Source: Sphingomonas sinipercae (lineage in GTDB: Bacteria > Pseudomonadota > Alphaproteobacteria > Sphingomonadales > Sphingomonadaceae). From it: a DNA stretch of 64,000 nucleotides. The translations under genes and the position numbers were made by a program. Below the pieces are notes generated by a model. It worked only from the letters and a program-made list of their open reading frames with translations, did not search any database and was not told where the DNA came from. The stretch lies in NCBI RefSeq assembly GCF_011302055.1, contig NZ_CP049871.1, positions 268,501 through 332,500 on the forward strand, read 5' to 3'. Of this stretch, positions 44,485 through 56,107 are shown piece by piece (positions within the stretch are counted from its first letter, which is position 1; the number at the start of each line of letters is the position of its first letter).

Positions 44485-45150
44485 CTAGCCGCGTTCGGGC
44501 TTCGGCGCCACCTCCGGGCAGGGCATGGTCGACACGCGCATGTGGCCGCTTGGGCAGACCTCCATCGTCGGGTTGCCGCTGTCCCGCGGCGGGGGCGGCT
44601 CCTCACCCAGCGGCGGCAGGTCCGGCATCGGCGGATCGGGCAGCGGCGGGCCGAAATTGTAGACCAGGCTGGCGAGGATGGAGTGGGAGCTTAGCCGCTC
44701 CCCGAAGTCGAAGCGGCCGGTGCGGAAATAGCGATATTTGAGGCCGGCGGTGAGCGGGCCGCTGACCGGGACATGGGCGCCGCCGATGAGTTGCCAGGCG
44801 AAGGCGCTGTCGCTCGTCCCCAGCACCCGCGCGTCGGCCAGGCCGATCCCGGCGCCGCCGTAGATGCCGTAGCCGGCACCGCCGTAATAGCCGAGCGCAT
44901 TGGCCATGCCGGACAGGATTCTGCCGTGACCGCCGCCGTCGAGCCCCGCGCGCTTGAGGCCGAGCTCGCCCTCCAGCCGGAAGGTGTTGAAGTTGTAGCC
45001 GGCGATGGCGTCGAGGTCGGTGCCGGTCTTGAGGCCGTCCGTGCGGGGAAACAGGATGCCGCCTTCAAGCCCGACGTAGGGGCCGGGGCTTTGCGCGGCG
45101 GCAGGCGCGGCGGCGAGGGCGAGGAGCGCGAAGGCGAGGGTTCGGGTCAT
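44485..45150 (-). CDS. outer-membrane beta-barrel protein
   Basis: A 221-residue protein with signal peptide ending [11 protein letters not shown] and an eight-strand barrel pattern: [60 protein letters not shown] and [10 protein letters not shown]. After the barrel comes a periplasmic Pro-rich tail with [13 protein letters not shown] and two cysteines in [18 protein letters not shown]. It resembles small OmpA/opacity-type barrels whose tail has lost a peptidoglycan-binding domain. It ends just before the thiC riboswitch. Confidence 0.8.
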   Translation of the reverse strand: MTRTLAFALLALAAAPAAAQSPGPYVGLEGGILFPRTDGLKTGTDLDAIAGYNFNTFRLEGELGLKRAGLDGGGHGRILSGMANALGYYGGAGYGIYGGAGIGLADARVLGTSDSAFAWQLIGGAHVPVSGPLTAGLKYRYFRTGRFDFGERLSSHSILASLVYNFGPPLPDPPMPDLPPLGEEPPPPRDSGNPTMEVCPSGHMRVSTMPCPEVAPKPERG

Positions 45151-45212
45151 CGCGCTTGGGTAGCAGTTGCGCGAAGCTTCACAAGCTGGCGGGCTCGGCT
45201 AAACCGGACCGC

Positions 45213-46121
45213 ATGGCGGTAATGGGGCTGACGCATCTCGACCGGCTTGAGGCCGAGAGCATCCACATCATGCGCGAGACGGTCGCCGAGGCTTCGGCGC
45301 CGGTGATGCTCTATTCCATGGGCAAGGATTCGGCGGTGATGCTGCATCTTGCGCGCAAGGCGTTCTTCCCGGCGCCGCTGCCCTTCCCGCTGCTGCACGT
45401 CGATACGACGTGGAAGTTTCGCGAGATGTACGCGCTTCGCGACACAGTCGCGGCGGAGCGGGGCATCGCGCTGATCGTGCACAGGAATGCCGAGGCGGAG
45501 CGGCAGGGGATCAACCCGTTCGACCATGGGCCGGTGCACACGGATTTGTGGAAGACGGAAGGGCTTCGCCAGGCGCTGGACGAACATGGCTTCGACGCGG
45601 CGTTCGGCGGCGCGCGCAGGGACGAAGAGATGAGCCGCGCCAAGGAGCGGATCTTCAGTTTCCGCGACCGCAATCACCGCTGGGACCCGAAGCGCCAGCG
45701 GCCGGAATTGTGGTCGCTCTACAACCTCAGGAAGAACAAGGGCGAGAGCCTGCGCGTCTTCCCGCTGTCCAACTGGACCGAGCGCGACGTGTGGCAATAC
45801 ATCCTGCGCGAGGCGATCGAGGTCGTGCCGCTCTATTTCGCCAAGGCACGGCCCACGGTCGTCCGCGACGGCCTGATCGTGATGGTCGACGACGAGCGGA
45901 TGCGGCTGGAGTCTGGCGAGGAGCCGATCATGCGCAAGGTCCGATTCCGGACGCTGGGCTGCTATCCATTGACGGGCGCGATCGAGAGCGAGGCCGAGAC
46001 GGTCGAGGACATTCTGGCCGAGATGGCGGTGAGCCGGAATTCCGAACGCGTCGGGCGGGCGATCGACCGCGATGGCGGTTCCGCGAGCATGGAGCGCAAG
46101 AAGCAGGAAGGCTATTTCTAG
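45213..46121 (+). CDS. cysD: sulfate adenylyltransferase subunit 2
   Basis: CysD is the adenylyl-transferring subunit of ATP sulfurylase, forming APS with the GTPase CysN. The 302-residue protein shows [16 protein letters not shown], the PP-loop-type [38 protein letters not shown] and ARPTVVRDG, and ends in the usual RKKQEGYF. The ATG at 45213 or 45222 could be used. The stop shares one base with the GTG of cysNC (TAGTG). Confidence 0.96.
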   Translation: MAVMGLTHLDRLEAESIHIMRETVAEASAPVMLYSMGKDSAVMLHLARKAFFPAPLPFPLLHVDTTWKFREMYALRDTVAAERGIALIVHRNAEAERQGINPFDHGPVHTDLWKTEGLRQALDEHGFDAAFGGARRDEEMSRAKERIFSFRDRNHRWDPKRQRPELWSLYNLRKNKGESLRVFPLSNWTERDVWQYILREAIEVVPLYFAKARPTVVRDGLIVMVDDERMRLESGEEPIMRKVRFRTLGCYPLTGAIESEAETVEDILAEMAVSRNSERVGRAIDRDGGSASMERKKQEGYF

Positions 46122-47968
46122 TGGACCTGCTGCGGTTCATCACTTGCGGCAGTGTCGACGACGGCAAGTCGACCCTGATCGGCCGACTGCTCCACGACAC
46201 CGGACAAGTGCGCGACGACCAGTTGCAGGCGTTGCACGCGGACAGCAAGCGGCACGGGACTCGGGGCGAGGCGCTGGATTTCGCGCTGCTGGTCGACGGC
46301 CTCGCGGCGGAGCGCGAGCAGGGCATCACCATCGACGTCGCCTATCGCTATTTCGCGACCCCAAAGCGCAAGTTCGTCGTCGCCGACACGCCGGGGCACG
46401 AGCAATATACGCGCAACATGGTCACCGGCGCTTCGACCGCCGAGCTGGCGGTGCTGCTGGTCGATGCGCGCAAGGGCGTGCTGACGCAGACCCGGCGGCA
46501 TTCCTACCTGGCGCAGCTACTGGGCATCCGCCGCTTCGTGCTGGCCGTGACCAAGATGGATCTGGTCGATTGCGACCGCGCCGTGTTCGCGGCGATCTCG
46601 GACGAGTATCGCGGCTTTGCGGAGAGCATCGGAATCGCCGACTGGATTGCCATCCCGGTGTCGGGCGTGACCGGCGACAATGTCGTCGCGCGCAGCGAGC
46701 GGATGCCATGGTTCGAAGGGCCGACGCTGCTGGAGCAGCTTGAGTCGGTCCCGGTCGATGCGGCGTCGGAGCCGGCCAGGCCGTTGCGGATGCCGGTGCA
46801 GTGGGTCAACCGGCCCGACCAGGACTTCCGCGGTTTTGCCGGGACGATCGCATCGGGGACGGTCGCTCGATCGCAGGACGTGCGCGTCCTCCCCAGCGGC
46901 CGGACGACCCGGATCGAGCGGATCGTCACGGCGGACGGAGAGCTGGAGCGCGCCGTTGCCGGGCAAGCGGTCACGCTGACCTTCACCCACGACGTCGACT
47001 GTTCGCGCGGCGACGTCGTCGCCGCCGCCGAGGCACCGCCCCAGGCCGCCGACCAGTTCGAAGCGACGATCGTCTGGCTGGATGAGCAGGCGCTGCTTCC
47101 GGGACGGGGTTACTGGCTCAAGCTGGGCACGCAGACGGTAACGGCGACGGTGCAGCACCCGAAATATGAGATCAACGTCAATTCGCTGGAGAAGCTGGCG
47201 GCGAAGACGCTTGCGCTCAACGCCATCGGGGTGGCCGAAATCGCCACCGACCGGGAGCTTGTGTTCGAGCCTTATGCGGTGGCTGGGGAAAGCCCGAACC
47301 GGGTACTTGGCGGCTTCATCCTGATCGACAAATTGACCAATGCGACGGTCGCCGCAGGGATGATTCACTTCGCGCTTCGCCGCGCGCTCAACGTCCATCG
47401 CCAGCCGCTGGAGGTCAGCCGCGAGACCCATGCGATGCTGAAAGGGCAAAAGCCGGCGGTGCTGTGGTTCACCGGCCTGTCGGGTTCAGGCAAGTCGACC
47501 ATCGCCAACCTCGTCGAGAAGAAGCTCGCCGCGCTTGGGCGCCACACTTTCCTGCTTGACGGCGACAATGTCCGCCACGGCCTCAGCCGCGACCTTGGCT
47601 TCAGCGAGGCCGACCGGATCGAGAACATTCGCCGGGTCGGCGAGGTCGCGCGGTTGATGGCCGACGCGGGGCTGATCGTGCTGACCGCCTTCATCTCCCC
47701 GTTCCGGGCAGAGCGGGCGCTGGTCCGCCGCATGCTGCCGGACGGCGAGTTCACCGAGATCTTCATCGATACGCCGCTTGCGGATGCGGAGAAGCGCGAC
47801 CCGAAGGGGCTGTATGCCAAGGCGCGTGCCGGCGAGATCGAGAATTTCACTGGCATCGGCAGCCCATATGAAGCGCCGGAGAAGCCCGAGATCAGGATCG
47901 ACACCACCAAGGTTTCAGCCGAGCAAGCGGCGGACCTGATCGTCGAACGGCTGCTCGGCCGGCTTTAA
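46121..47968 (+). CDS. cysNC: fused sulfate adenylyltransferase subunit 1 / APS kinase
   Basis: The 615-residue protein joins CysN (about 1-420) and CysC (about 435-615). CysN has the EF-Tu-like P-loop [30 protein letters not shown] and AVTKMDLVD. CysC has [17 protein letters not shown] near residue 456 and [15 protein letters not shown]. The fusion makes PAPS directly from APS, for sulfate assimilation or sulfated glycans. The GTG start overlaps the cysD stop. It converges with a small lipoprotein gene, overlapping by four bases. Reductive genes (cysH, cysI) are not present. Confidence 0.96.
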   Translation: MDLLRFITCGSVDDGKSTLIGRLLHDTGQVRDDQLQALHADSKRHGTRGEALDFALLVDGLAAEREQGITIDVAYRYFATPKRKFVVADTPGHEQYTRNMVTGASTAELAVLLVDARKGVLTQTRRHSYLAQLLGIRRFVLAVTKMDLVDCDRAVFAAISDEYRGFAESIGIADWIAIPVSGVTGDNVVARSERMPWFEGPTLLEQLESVPVDAASEPARPLRMPVQWVNRPDQDFRGFAGTIASGTVARSQDVRVLPSGRTTRIERIVTADGELERAVAGQAVTLTFTHDVDCSRGDVVAAAEAPPQAADQFEATIVWLDEQALLPGRGYWLKLGTQTVTATVQHPKYEINVNSLEKLAAKTLALNAIGVAEIATDRELVFEPYAVAGESPNRVLGGFILIDKLTNATVAAGMIHFALRRALNVHRQPLEVSRETHAMLKGQKPAVLWFTGLSGSGKSTIANLVEKKLAALGRHTFLLDGDNVRHGLSRDLGFSEADRIENIRRVGEVARLMADAGLIVLTAFISPFRAERALVRRMLPDGEFTEIFIDTPLADAEKRDPKGLYAKARAGEIENFTGIGSPYEAPEKPEIRIDTTKVSAEQAADLIVERLLGRL

Positions 47969-48366
47969 TAGCCGGTGCGGTGCCAGTCGGTCGTCGCGGC
48001 GCCGGGGTCCGTGATCTTCAGCCACGCGCCGGGCCCGTCGGGCGGAAGCATGAAATTGTAGCGCGCGCCGCAGGCGTCGGTGAACAGCCAGCCTTCGATA
48101 TTGTCGGTGGCAAGGTCGCGCGGGACGCCGCCGCGGTAAATCACCAGTCGATGCCCGCCGAGCCGAGTCACCCGGACGCTTTCACCGCCGCTGACGTAGG
48201 TGCCGTGAAACTTGTCGGTCAGCGCCGGGCCGAACCGCGGGTTTTCGGGCAGGGGAACGGTCGCGCAAGCCGGCTGCGCGGGCACGACCGGCACCGGCAT
48301 TACCGGCGCAGCAACGCACGCGCCAAGTGCAAGCGCGGCGGCGAGCGGAAGGATAAGTGCCCTCAT
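47965..48366 (-). CDS. small lipoprotein of unknown function
   Basis: A 133-residue protein with lipobox ALALGAC (Cys at residue 17), then [16 protein letters not shown] and a domain with [37 protein letters not shown] and a C-terminal TDWHRTGY. It is probably membrane-anchored in the periplasm. No family is recognised. A 21-base palindrome lies upstream. Confidence 0.7.
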   Translation of the reverse strand: MRALILPLAAALALGACVAAPVMPVPVVPAQPACATVPLPENPRFGPALTDKFHGTYVSGGESVRVTRLGGHRLVIYRGGVPRDLATDNIEGWLFTDACGARYNFMLPPDGPGAWLKITDPGAATTDWHRTGY

Positions 48367-48417
48367 GCCGCAAAAACGGCTGTCGGAAAGCTGAGGTCCC
48401 AGACAATGACTGGGGCC

Positions 48418-48438
48418 GTCACGGAGTAAATCCGTGAC
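48418..48438. repeat. perfect 8-base inverted repeat upstream of the lipoprotein gene
   Basis: GTCACGGA-GTAAA-TCCGTGAC lies 52 bases upstream of the minus-strand lipoprotein start at 48366, with ACTG and CAGT forming outer arms. It may be an operator or a terminator. Confidence 0.45.
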
Positions 48439-48512
48439 GTCAGTCCTGTCCGCTAAGCGGCAGGCTGGCCGGCCTTGCCCGATGGTCATCTACGATTCCG
48501 CGCACTCTTTGA

Positions 48513-48550
48513 CATAAGCGGGCGATTGCATGCGCAATCGCCGGCTTATG
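48513..48550 (-). terminator. 17-base near-perfect hairpin downstream of fdxA
   Basis: CATAAGCGGGCGATTGC pairs with GCAATCGCCGGCTTATG with one mismatch around ATGC. It begins 15 bases after the fdxA stop on the minus strand. There is no T-tract, so it is either a rho-assisted terminator, a 3' stabilising structure or an extragenic palindromic element. Confidence 0.5.
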
Positions 48551-48565
48551 CTCGGACGCTCAGGC

Positions 48566-48904
48566 TCAGTCCCCCTCGCCCGCGTCCGGGGTGAAGTATT
48601 TGTCGTACTTGCCCTCTTCGCCCTTATGCTCGTCGGCGTCGGCGGGGCTGTCTTTCTTGCGCGTGATATTGGGCCACTGGCTGGAGAAAGTGGCGTTGAG
48701 CTCGAGCCACTTTTCCTGCCCGTTTTCGGTGTCGGGCAAGATCGCTTCGGCCGGGCATTCGGGCTCGCAAACGCCGCAGTCGATGCATTCGTTGGGATTG
48801 ATGACGAGCATGTTCTCGCCCTCATAGAAGCAATCGACCGGGCAGACCTCGACGCAGTCCATATACTTGCAGCGGATGCAGGCGTCGGTGACGACGTAGG
48901 TCAT
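48566..48904 (-). CDS. fdxA: ferredoxin FdxA (3Fe-4S / 4Fe-4S)
   Basis: A 112-residue seven-iron ferredoxin beginning [20 protein letters not shown] with PVDCFYEG, then [17 protein letters not shown], the paired cysteine motifs of the two clusters. The acidic C-terminal tail with [19 protein letters not shown] is characteristic of the alphaproteobacterial FdxA group. It supplies electrons to unknown cytosolic partners. A hairpin follows the stop. Confidence 0.95.
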   Translation of the reverse strand: MTYVVTDACIRCKYMDCVEVCPVDCFYEGENMLVINPNECIDCGVCEPECPAEAILPDTENGQEKWLELNATFSSQWPNITRKKDSPADADEHKGEEGKYDKYFTPDAGEGD

Positions 48905-48931
48905 GTGTCTCAAGCTCCCTTTGGCCGCTGG

Positions 48932-49225
48932 CTAGGTCGCCGCGCTATTCTCGTCAACGCCTGTCCCGCCCGCGAGGGGGTGGAGTTCTTCGTAGCAGGC
49001 CCGCGCTTCCGCTGGCGGGCCGCGGCGATCGGGCAGCGCAAGCACCTTCAGGACCCGGACCCGGTCGTGGAGCGGAAGGGCAACGATGCTGCCGGCGCGC
49101 ACCGGATCGCTGGCCTTGCCGACCCTTTTGCCGTCGATGCGGACATGGCCTGTCTCGACGATGGCCTGGGCGATGGAGCGGCTTTTCGCCAACCGGATGC
49201 AGTGGAGGAAGCGGTCGATCCTCAT
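48932..49225 (-). CDS. S4-domain RNA-binding protein (Hsp15-like)
   Basis: A 97-residue protein consisting of one S4 domain: MRIDRFLHCIRLAKSRSIAQ, AIVETGHVRIDGKRVGKASD and IVALPLHDRVRVLKVLAL. Hsp15 proteins rescue stalled 50S subunits by binding RNA; the same role is inferred. It lies between the helicase gene (14 bases upstream) and fdxA (28 bases downstream) on the same strand, probably one operon. Confidence 0.9.
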   Translation of the reverse strand: MRIDRFLHCIRLAKSRSIAQAIVETGHVRIDGKRVGKASDPVRAGSIVALPLHDRVRVLKVLALPDRRGPPAEARACYEELHPLAGGTGVDENSAAT

Positions 49226-49238
49226 TCCAACGGGCGGC

Positions 49239-51764
<2,526 letters not shown>

Positions 51765-51877
51765 TGCCACAAGGTGGCAGCGCCTGGCCCAAGTGCAAGC
51801 TCCCAAAGCGCAATAATCCCCAATTTAAACGCGGCGTTAACCCTGCTGGGGGATGACGGCGGCAAGGGAGAGCGAAG

Positions 51878-52972
51878 GTGCTGTCGGTCGCGCGGTTGAT
51901 CAACTGGAAAGCGGGTAGGGATTCGGCGCCGTTCAGCTTCGTCGTCGATCTCGCCCACGAGCCGATCGGCGGGCGCTGGTTTCGCGGCGCCGCGACCCTG
52001 GCCTTGCTGTGCGGAGCTGCGATCGCGCTTTCGCCCGGGCTACCGAACTTTGCCACGGGCGCGCCCGAGCCGATGCCATCGGGACGCCAGTTCCAGATGA
52101 ATGCGATGCTGTCGGCGACGGGGGACATTCCGGTGCTTCCGAGCCGGCCGGTCGCGGCGCCGCCCAGGCGGCCCGATGAAATCGTCAAGCCGACGGTCGC
52201 CGCGCAAGGCGACATGATCCGAGTCCAGGGCGCGGTGACGGAGGGGCTCTATTGGTCGCTTCGCGATGCCGGAGTCTCATCGGAGATGGCGGCCGATTAC
52301 CTGCGCGCGCTGTCGAGCCGGATCGACGTCGGCACCGAGGTTGCGCCTTACGACCGGTTCGACCTGGTCATGTCGCGCGCGCCGGGCGGCGGCCTGCTAT
52401 TCGCTGCGCTGCATCGATTCCAGGGTGACGACGTGCAGCTGGTGAAATGGAACGCCAACGGGCGTGTCGACTGGTTCGACGGGGATGCCGGTGCGCGCCG
52501 GTCCGACGGACTGATGGCTCCGGTGGCGGGACGGATCACGTCAAGTTTCGGCATGCGGCGCCACCCCATTTTGGGCTTCGCGCGGATGCATTCGGGGATC
52601 GACTTCGGGGCCAAATGGGGCAGCCCGATTGCCGCCGCCGCCGACGGGCGGGTGATCGGCGCCGGCTGGGCCGGCGGCTACGGCCGGCAAGTGCAGGTGC
52701 TCCACGAAGGGGGCTATGTCAGCAGCTATTCGCACATGAGCGGATTTGCCGCCGAGCCGGGGCAGGCCGTTCGGCAGGGCCAAGTCATCGGCTATGTCGG
52801 ATCGACCGGCCTGTCGACCGGCCCGCACCTCCATTTCGAGGTCAAGATGGGCGGCCGCGCGGTCAACCCGATGGCGGTGCGGCTTCGCTCCGCGGGGGCG
52901 ATCAGCGGGCCGGCGTTGCAGGCACTGAAGGCGCGGCTGAAACAGCTGACGTCGATTGGGGCGCCGGCGTAG
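51878..52972 (+). CDS. M23 family peptidase (LytM domain)
   Basis: A 364-residue envelope protein with one TM segment at about 36-55 (RGAATLALLCGAAIALSPGL), a middle region with YWSLRDAGVSSEMAADYLRAL, and an M23 domain. The zinc ligands are H and D in RMHSGIDFG, and H in HLHFEVKMGG; YSHMSGF supplies another conserved histidine. These enzymes cut peptidoglycan cross-links. The GTG start at 51878 has GGGAGAGCGAAGG upstream. Its 3' end overlaps the convergent GTPase gene by 71 bases. Confidence 0.92.
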   Translation: MLSVARLINWKAGRDSAPFSFVVDLAHEPIGGRWFRGAATLALLCGAAIALSPGLPNFATGAPEPMPSGRQFQMNAMLSATGDIPVLPSRPVAAPPRRPDEIVKPTVAAQGDMIRVQGAVTEGLYWSLRDAGVSSEMAADYLRALSSRIDVGTEVAPYDRFDLVMSRAPGGGLLFAALHRFQGDDVQLVKWNANGRVDWFDGDAGARRSDGLMAPVAGRITSSFGMRRHPILGFARMHSGIDFGAKWGSPIAAAADGRVIGAGWAGGYGRQVQVLHEGGYVSSYSHMSGFAAEPGQAVRQGQVIGYVGSTGLSTGPHLHFEVKMGGRAVNPMAVRLRSAGAISGPALQALKARLKQLTSIGAPA

Positions 52973-54422
52973 CCTCGGCATTGCCGAACATTGGCCCGGC
53001 CTCCGGATAGAGGCTCGCCAGCAAGCGCTGCGCCATGGCGGTCAATAGCGACTGCAGGGCCGCCTCGGTCTGTTCGGGGGCGGCATCGCGGGCGTTCCCC
53101 CAGGCAGCCTTGATGGCGCGACGATTGTGTTCGACCTCCGCGGCGACGGCGGCCTGCCAGCTGGTCGGATGCTCGCCCTGTTCCCATTCGCCGCGGCCAC
53201 GGCCGAAATGGGCGACCGCAAGGTAGCGCAGCAGCGCCGACCGGATCAGGCCGGTGTAGAATTCTTCCGACCAGCGCACGGCATTGCGATCCTCGCCGCG
53301 CGCCATGTTGTAGGTCTTGGCCGCCGACCCGGCGCCGACTGCGCCGAGGATCCCGCCGACGATCATGCCCCCGCCAAGTGTCAGTCCACCGGCGGCGACG
53401 TCAGCGGCAAGGCCGCCGGCAGCGCCGGACATCAACCCGCCGAGCACCGCCGCGATTCCAGGACGCGCGGGCGCGGATTCCTGATAGTCCTTTTGCAGCC
53501 GGCTGAGCACTTCCTGGCTGGCGCGGCCCGACAAGCCGTGCAGCGCGATCAGCGCGTCGGTGCTGGCGCGAATGCTTGAATCGAGCCGCTCGGCAAGCTT
53601 GCCCATCGCCCGTTCTCCGGCGGCCGAATTGCCCCCGCCAGCCGGGTTGAGCACCGCTCCGCGCACCACGTCGTGCCATTTTCTGTCGCCGATGTCCTCG
53701 CGGTCGCGGGCGACTTCGCCGAGCTGCGATGCAAGCACGCGCATCGAGGCGTGGAAGCGATCGAGGTTGCGGTCGGTCCATGCGTCGATCAGCCGCCGCA
53801 TCGGTGCCTGCTTGTCCGCATCGAGCACGCGTTCGACCGCGTCGAGCAACGTACGTTCCTGCACCCAGCAGCGGGCGAATGCGTCGAGCGTGAGCACGTC
53901 GCGGACCAATGGGTTTGCGCCAAGCTGTTGCCGCCAGCGATCGGCATCCTCGTCGCTCGCTTCGCCAGGCGGGCCGGTCTGGTTCAGCAGCAGCAGGATC
54001 GGCTTGCCGACCCATTGCAGCACTTCCATTTCCAGCGGGACATAGGCGGCGCCGGAAGGATCCTCGCCGGCGCTGACGAGGTAGAGGACGACGTCGGCCT
54101 CTTCGCGGGCGTTGCGCACCGCCTGCTGGCTCGACCATAGCGGGCGGTCGCGGAAGCGGTCCCAGACCTGGGTGAGCAGCCAGCCGATGGGGTTGCCGGA
54201 CTGCCGCAGCCGCCCGACCAGCCGCGCGGTGTCGCCGAAGCCCGGCGTGTCCCACAGCATCAGCGTATCGTCGCCCGACTGCACCATCGGATAGCCCGTC
54301 GCCAGTTCGGTCACATGCGCGGCGTCGCGCACTTCGCCGACGTCCTGTTGCAGCAGGGTGCGGACCAGCGTGGTCTTGCCGACATTGGTGTGGCTGACGA
54401 GGCTGATGTTGACGGTGCTCAT
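52902..54422 (-). CDS. GTPase with DUF3482 domain
   Basis: A 506-residue protein with an N-terminal Ras-like G domain: P-loop SLVSHTNVGKTTLVRTLL, switch II WDTPGFGDTARLVGRL and the specificity loop LLLLNQTG. The DUF3482 region follows, with a Gly/Ala-rich hydrophobic stretch (GGLMSGAAGGLAADVAAGG, GGMIVGGILGAVGAG) that may insert into membrane. An Ala/Pro-rich tail overlaps the end of the M23 gene. It is coupled (ATGA) to the DUF2868 gene, with which it is commonly paired. The function of the pair is unknown. Confidence 0.9.
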   Translation of the reverse strand: MSTVNISLVSHTNVGKTTLVRTLLQQDVGEVRDAAHVTELATGYPMVQSGDDTLMLWDTPGFGDTARLVGRLRQSGNPIGWLLTQVWDRFRDRPLWSSQQAVRNAREEADVVLYLVSAGEDPSGAAYVPLEMEVLQWVGKPILLLLNQTGPPGEASDEDADRWRQQLGANPLVRDVLTLDAFARCWVQERTLLDAVERVLDADKQAPMRRLIDAWTDRNLDRFHASMRVLASQLGEVARDREDIGDRKWHDVVRGAVLNPAGGGNSAAGERAMGKLAERLDSSIRASTDALIALHGLSGRASQEVLSRLQKDYQESAPARPGIAAVLGGLMSGAAGGLAADVAAGGLTLGGGMIVGGILGAVGAGSAAKTYNMARGEDRNAVRWSEEFYTGLIRSALLRYLAVAHFGRGRGEWEQGEHPTSWQAAVAAEVEHNRRAIKAAWGNARDAAPEQTEAALQSLLTAMAQRLLASLYPEAGPMFGNAEATPAPQSTSAVSAAPSVPATPAR

Positions 54423-55927
54423 GCGCTCGCCCCTGAACGCATCAGCGCCTGCTCAAGGGCCCGCGCGGCCGCACGTTCGTCGGCTTCGGACAGCGAAACG
54501 ACGGTGGGCGCGGCGCCGCAAGCCGCGAGCATCGACCGCCAGGCGTCGACTCGTTCCTCGACTCGCCGGTCGGCCGAGGGTTGGCCGCGCAAGCGGTGGC
54601 GAAAGGCGCTGTCGTCGAGCAAGACGGTGACCGCCGTCGGAGCGCCGCGAAGCGCGGCCTGGATCCCGGCGACCAGGGCGCCGTGATTCTCCGCTTCGGG
54701 GGTCGAAGACAGGTTGAACAGGACGACCAGCTGGTCGGACTGGCGGAGGTCGGCGCCGTGACCGGCGAGCCAATCGTCTTCATTGCCGTATGGGATTTCG
54801 GGCTCGATCGCGATCCTCGATTTCTCGCCGACCGCGCCGCGCAGGCTGGCTTGCAGTTGCTCGCGGGCCGGATCGGCCAGCGCGAAACCGTACGGGATGA
54901 CGCGCAGGCTGGTAGCGCGGCCGGTCGCGTCGCGAAGGAGGCTGCGCAAGTAGAAATCGTCGGGGACGGCAATTCTTCGCGCCAGCATTGCGGCCCGGGC
55001 GCCGCTGAACGCCGCAAGGACGAGCCGCGGGACGATGACGAACAGGGTCGCGGTGACCGCCCACAGGATCAGCCAGTCGCCGGCATTCTCGCCGCCGCCG
55101 CGAAGCTCGCGCAGCCGCTCGACACTGGGCAGGGCAATGCCGGTGAGAAGGCTGGCCGGGCCGAAGATGATCCGCAGAAGCACTGCAATCTCATTCTCCG
55201 CGCCGGCCCAGGTGCCGGACCAGCCGGCCGAATAGTTGGCGGTGTAGCGGGCGCGCAGCAGCATGCCGGCAAGGATGCCGACGGCGAACATGGCGGCGCC
55301 GATGTGCAGCGTCCGGCTGGCGCGGGCGTGGGTCAGCGGCCCGGCGGCCTGGGCCCAGTTGCGGGCGTAGAGCGCGACCCCGCGTTCAAGTGTCGGTTGC
55401 GCCGCCAGCCGCGCGCTGGCCGGGCGGACCAGCCATTCGAGGGCGCGGCGCAAGGGATGCGCCGAATGATCCTTGCGGGTCGCCGACGACAGCAGCGCGC
55501 GCGCGGCGAGCAGGACGTACATCGCCAGGTTCCAAGCGATCAGCGCCAGCAGCGGAAAGGCCAGGATGTTGAGCCGCTCGCCATCGAGACGATGGCTGAC
55601 GAACCCGATTCCAAGCGCCGCCACGGGCACCGCCCAGTTGAGCCACGCCGGCCAGCGCGACAGCGTGCGGACTCGCTCGAGCGTCGGATAGCGGGCGGTC
55701 AATCGTTCCAGCGCGCGGCCGGCTCGGGCGGCGAGGAAGGCGGCGGTTTCGGATCGCCCTGGATCGTCCGGCATCGGCTGTCCCGAGAGCGCCGCGGCAG
55801 TCGCATACTGCCGGTCGTCGCGGGTCAGGACGAGCGCGTCGGAATCTTCCGTCTCGATGGCGCGAACCAGCAGGACGTCGATCGCTTCGGGCTCGCTGAG
55901 CCGCGCCTTGGTCACGATGTGTCTCAC
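54419..55927 (-). CDS. DUF2868 membrane protein, partner of the DUF3482 GTPase
   Basis: A 502-residue protein with at least four TM segments in the central part (WLNWAVPVAALGIGFV, LALIAWNLAMYVLLAARAL, HIGAAMFAVGILAGMLL, WLILWAVTATLFVIVP) and a cytosolic C-terminal domain (about 340-500) with VVLFNLSSTPEAENHGALVA. The N-terminus SEPEAIDVLLVRAIETED is typical of DUF2868. The stop overlaps the GTPase start, and the two proteins probably form a membrane-tethered GTPase system. Confidence 0.88.
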   Translation of the reverse strand: MRHIVTKARLSEPEAIDVLLVRAIETEDSDALVLTRDDRQYATAAALSGQPMPDDPGRSETAAFLAARAGRALERLTARYPTLERVRTLSRWPAWLNWAVPVAALGIGFVSHRLDGERLNILAFPLLALIAWNLAMYVLLAARALLSSATRKDHSAHPLRRALEWLVRPASARLAAQPTLERGVALYARNWAQAAGPLTHARASRTLHIGAAMFAVGILAGMLLRARYTANYSAGWSGTWAGAENEIAVLLRIIFGPASLLTGIALPSVERLRELRGGGENAGDWLILWAVTATLFVIVPRLVLAAFSGARAAMLARRIAVPDDFYLRSLLRDATGRATSLRVIPYGFALADPAREQLQASLRGAVGEKSRIAIEPEIPYGNEDDWLAGHGADLRQSDQLVVLFNLSSTPEAENHGALVAGIQAALRGAPTAVTVLLDDSAFRHRLRGQPSADRRVEERVDAWRSMLAACGAAPTVVSLSEADERAAARALEQALMRSGASA

Positions 55928-56107
55928 CCTGCTGCGTTACGGGGGGACAACGATGAACGACAGCTTTGGTGGCACGGCCCCGCCAGCCCGCCGTCGCCGA
56001 GGGCAATGGCCGGGGGCGAAGCCTTTTCAGCGAATCATCATGTCCCGCTCATGCCGCTCACCCGCGCGGTGGGCACCGGTGCCCCATTACCAATGGGAGT
56101 TTCGTCC

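Noticed and set aside
54581..56107. A 509-residue N-terminal extension of the serine hydrolase
   Set aside because: The extension is antisense to the DUF2868 gene; a proper signal peptide begins at the ATG at 56108.
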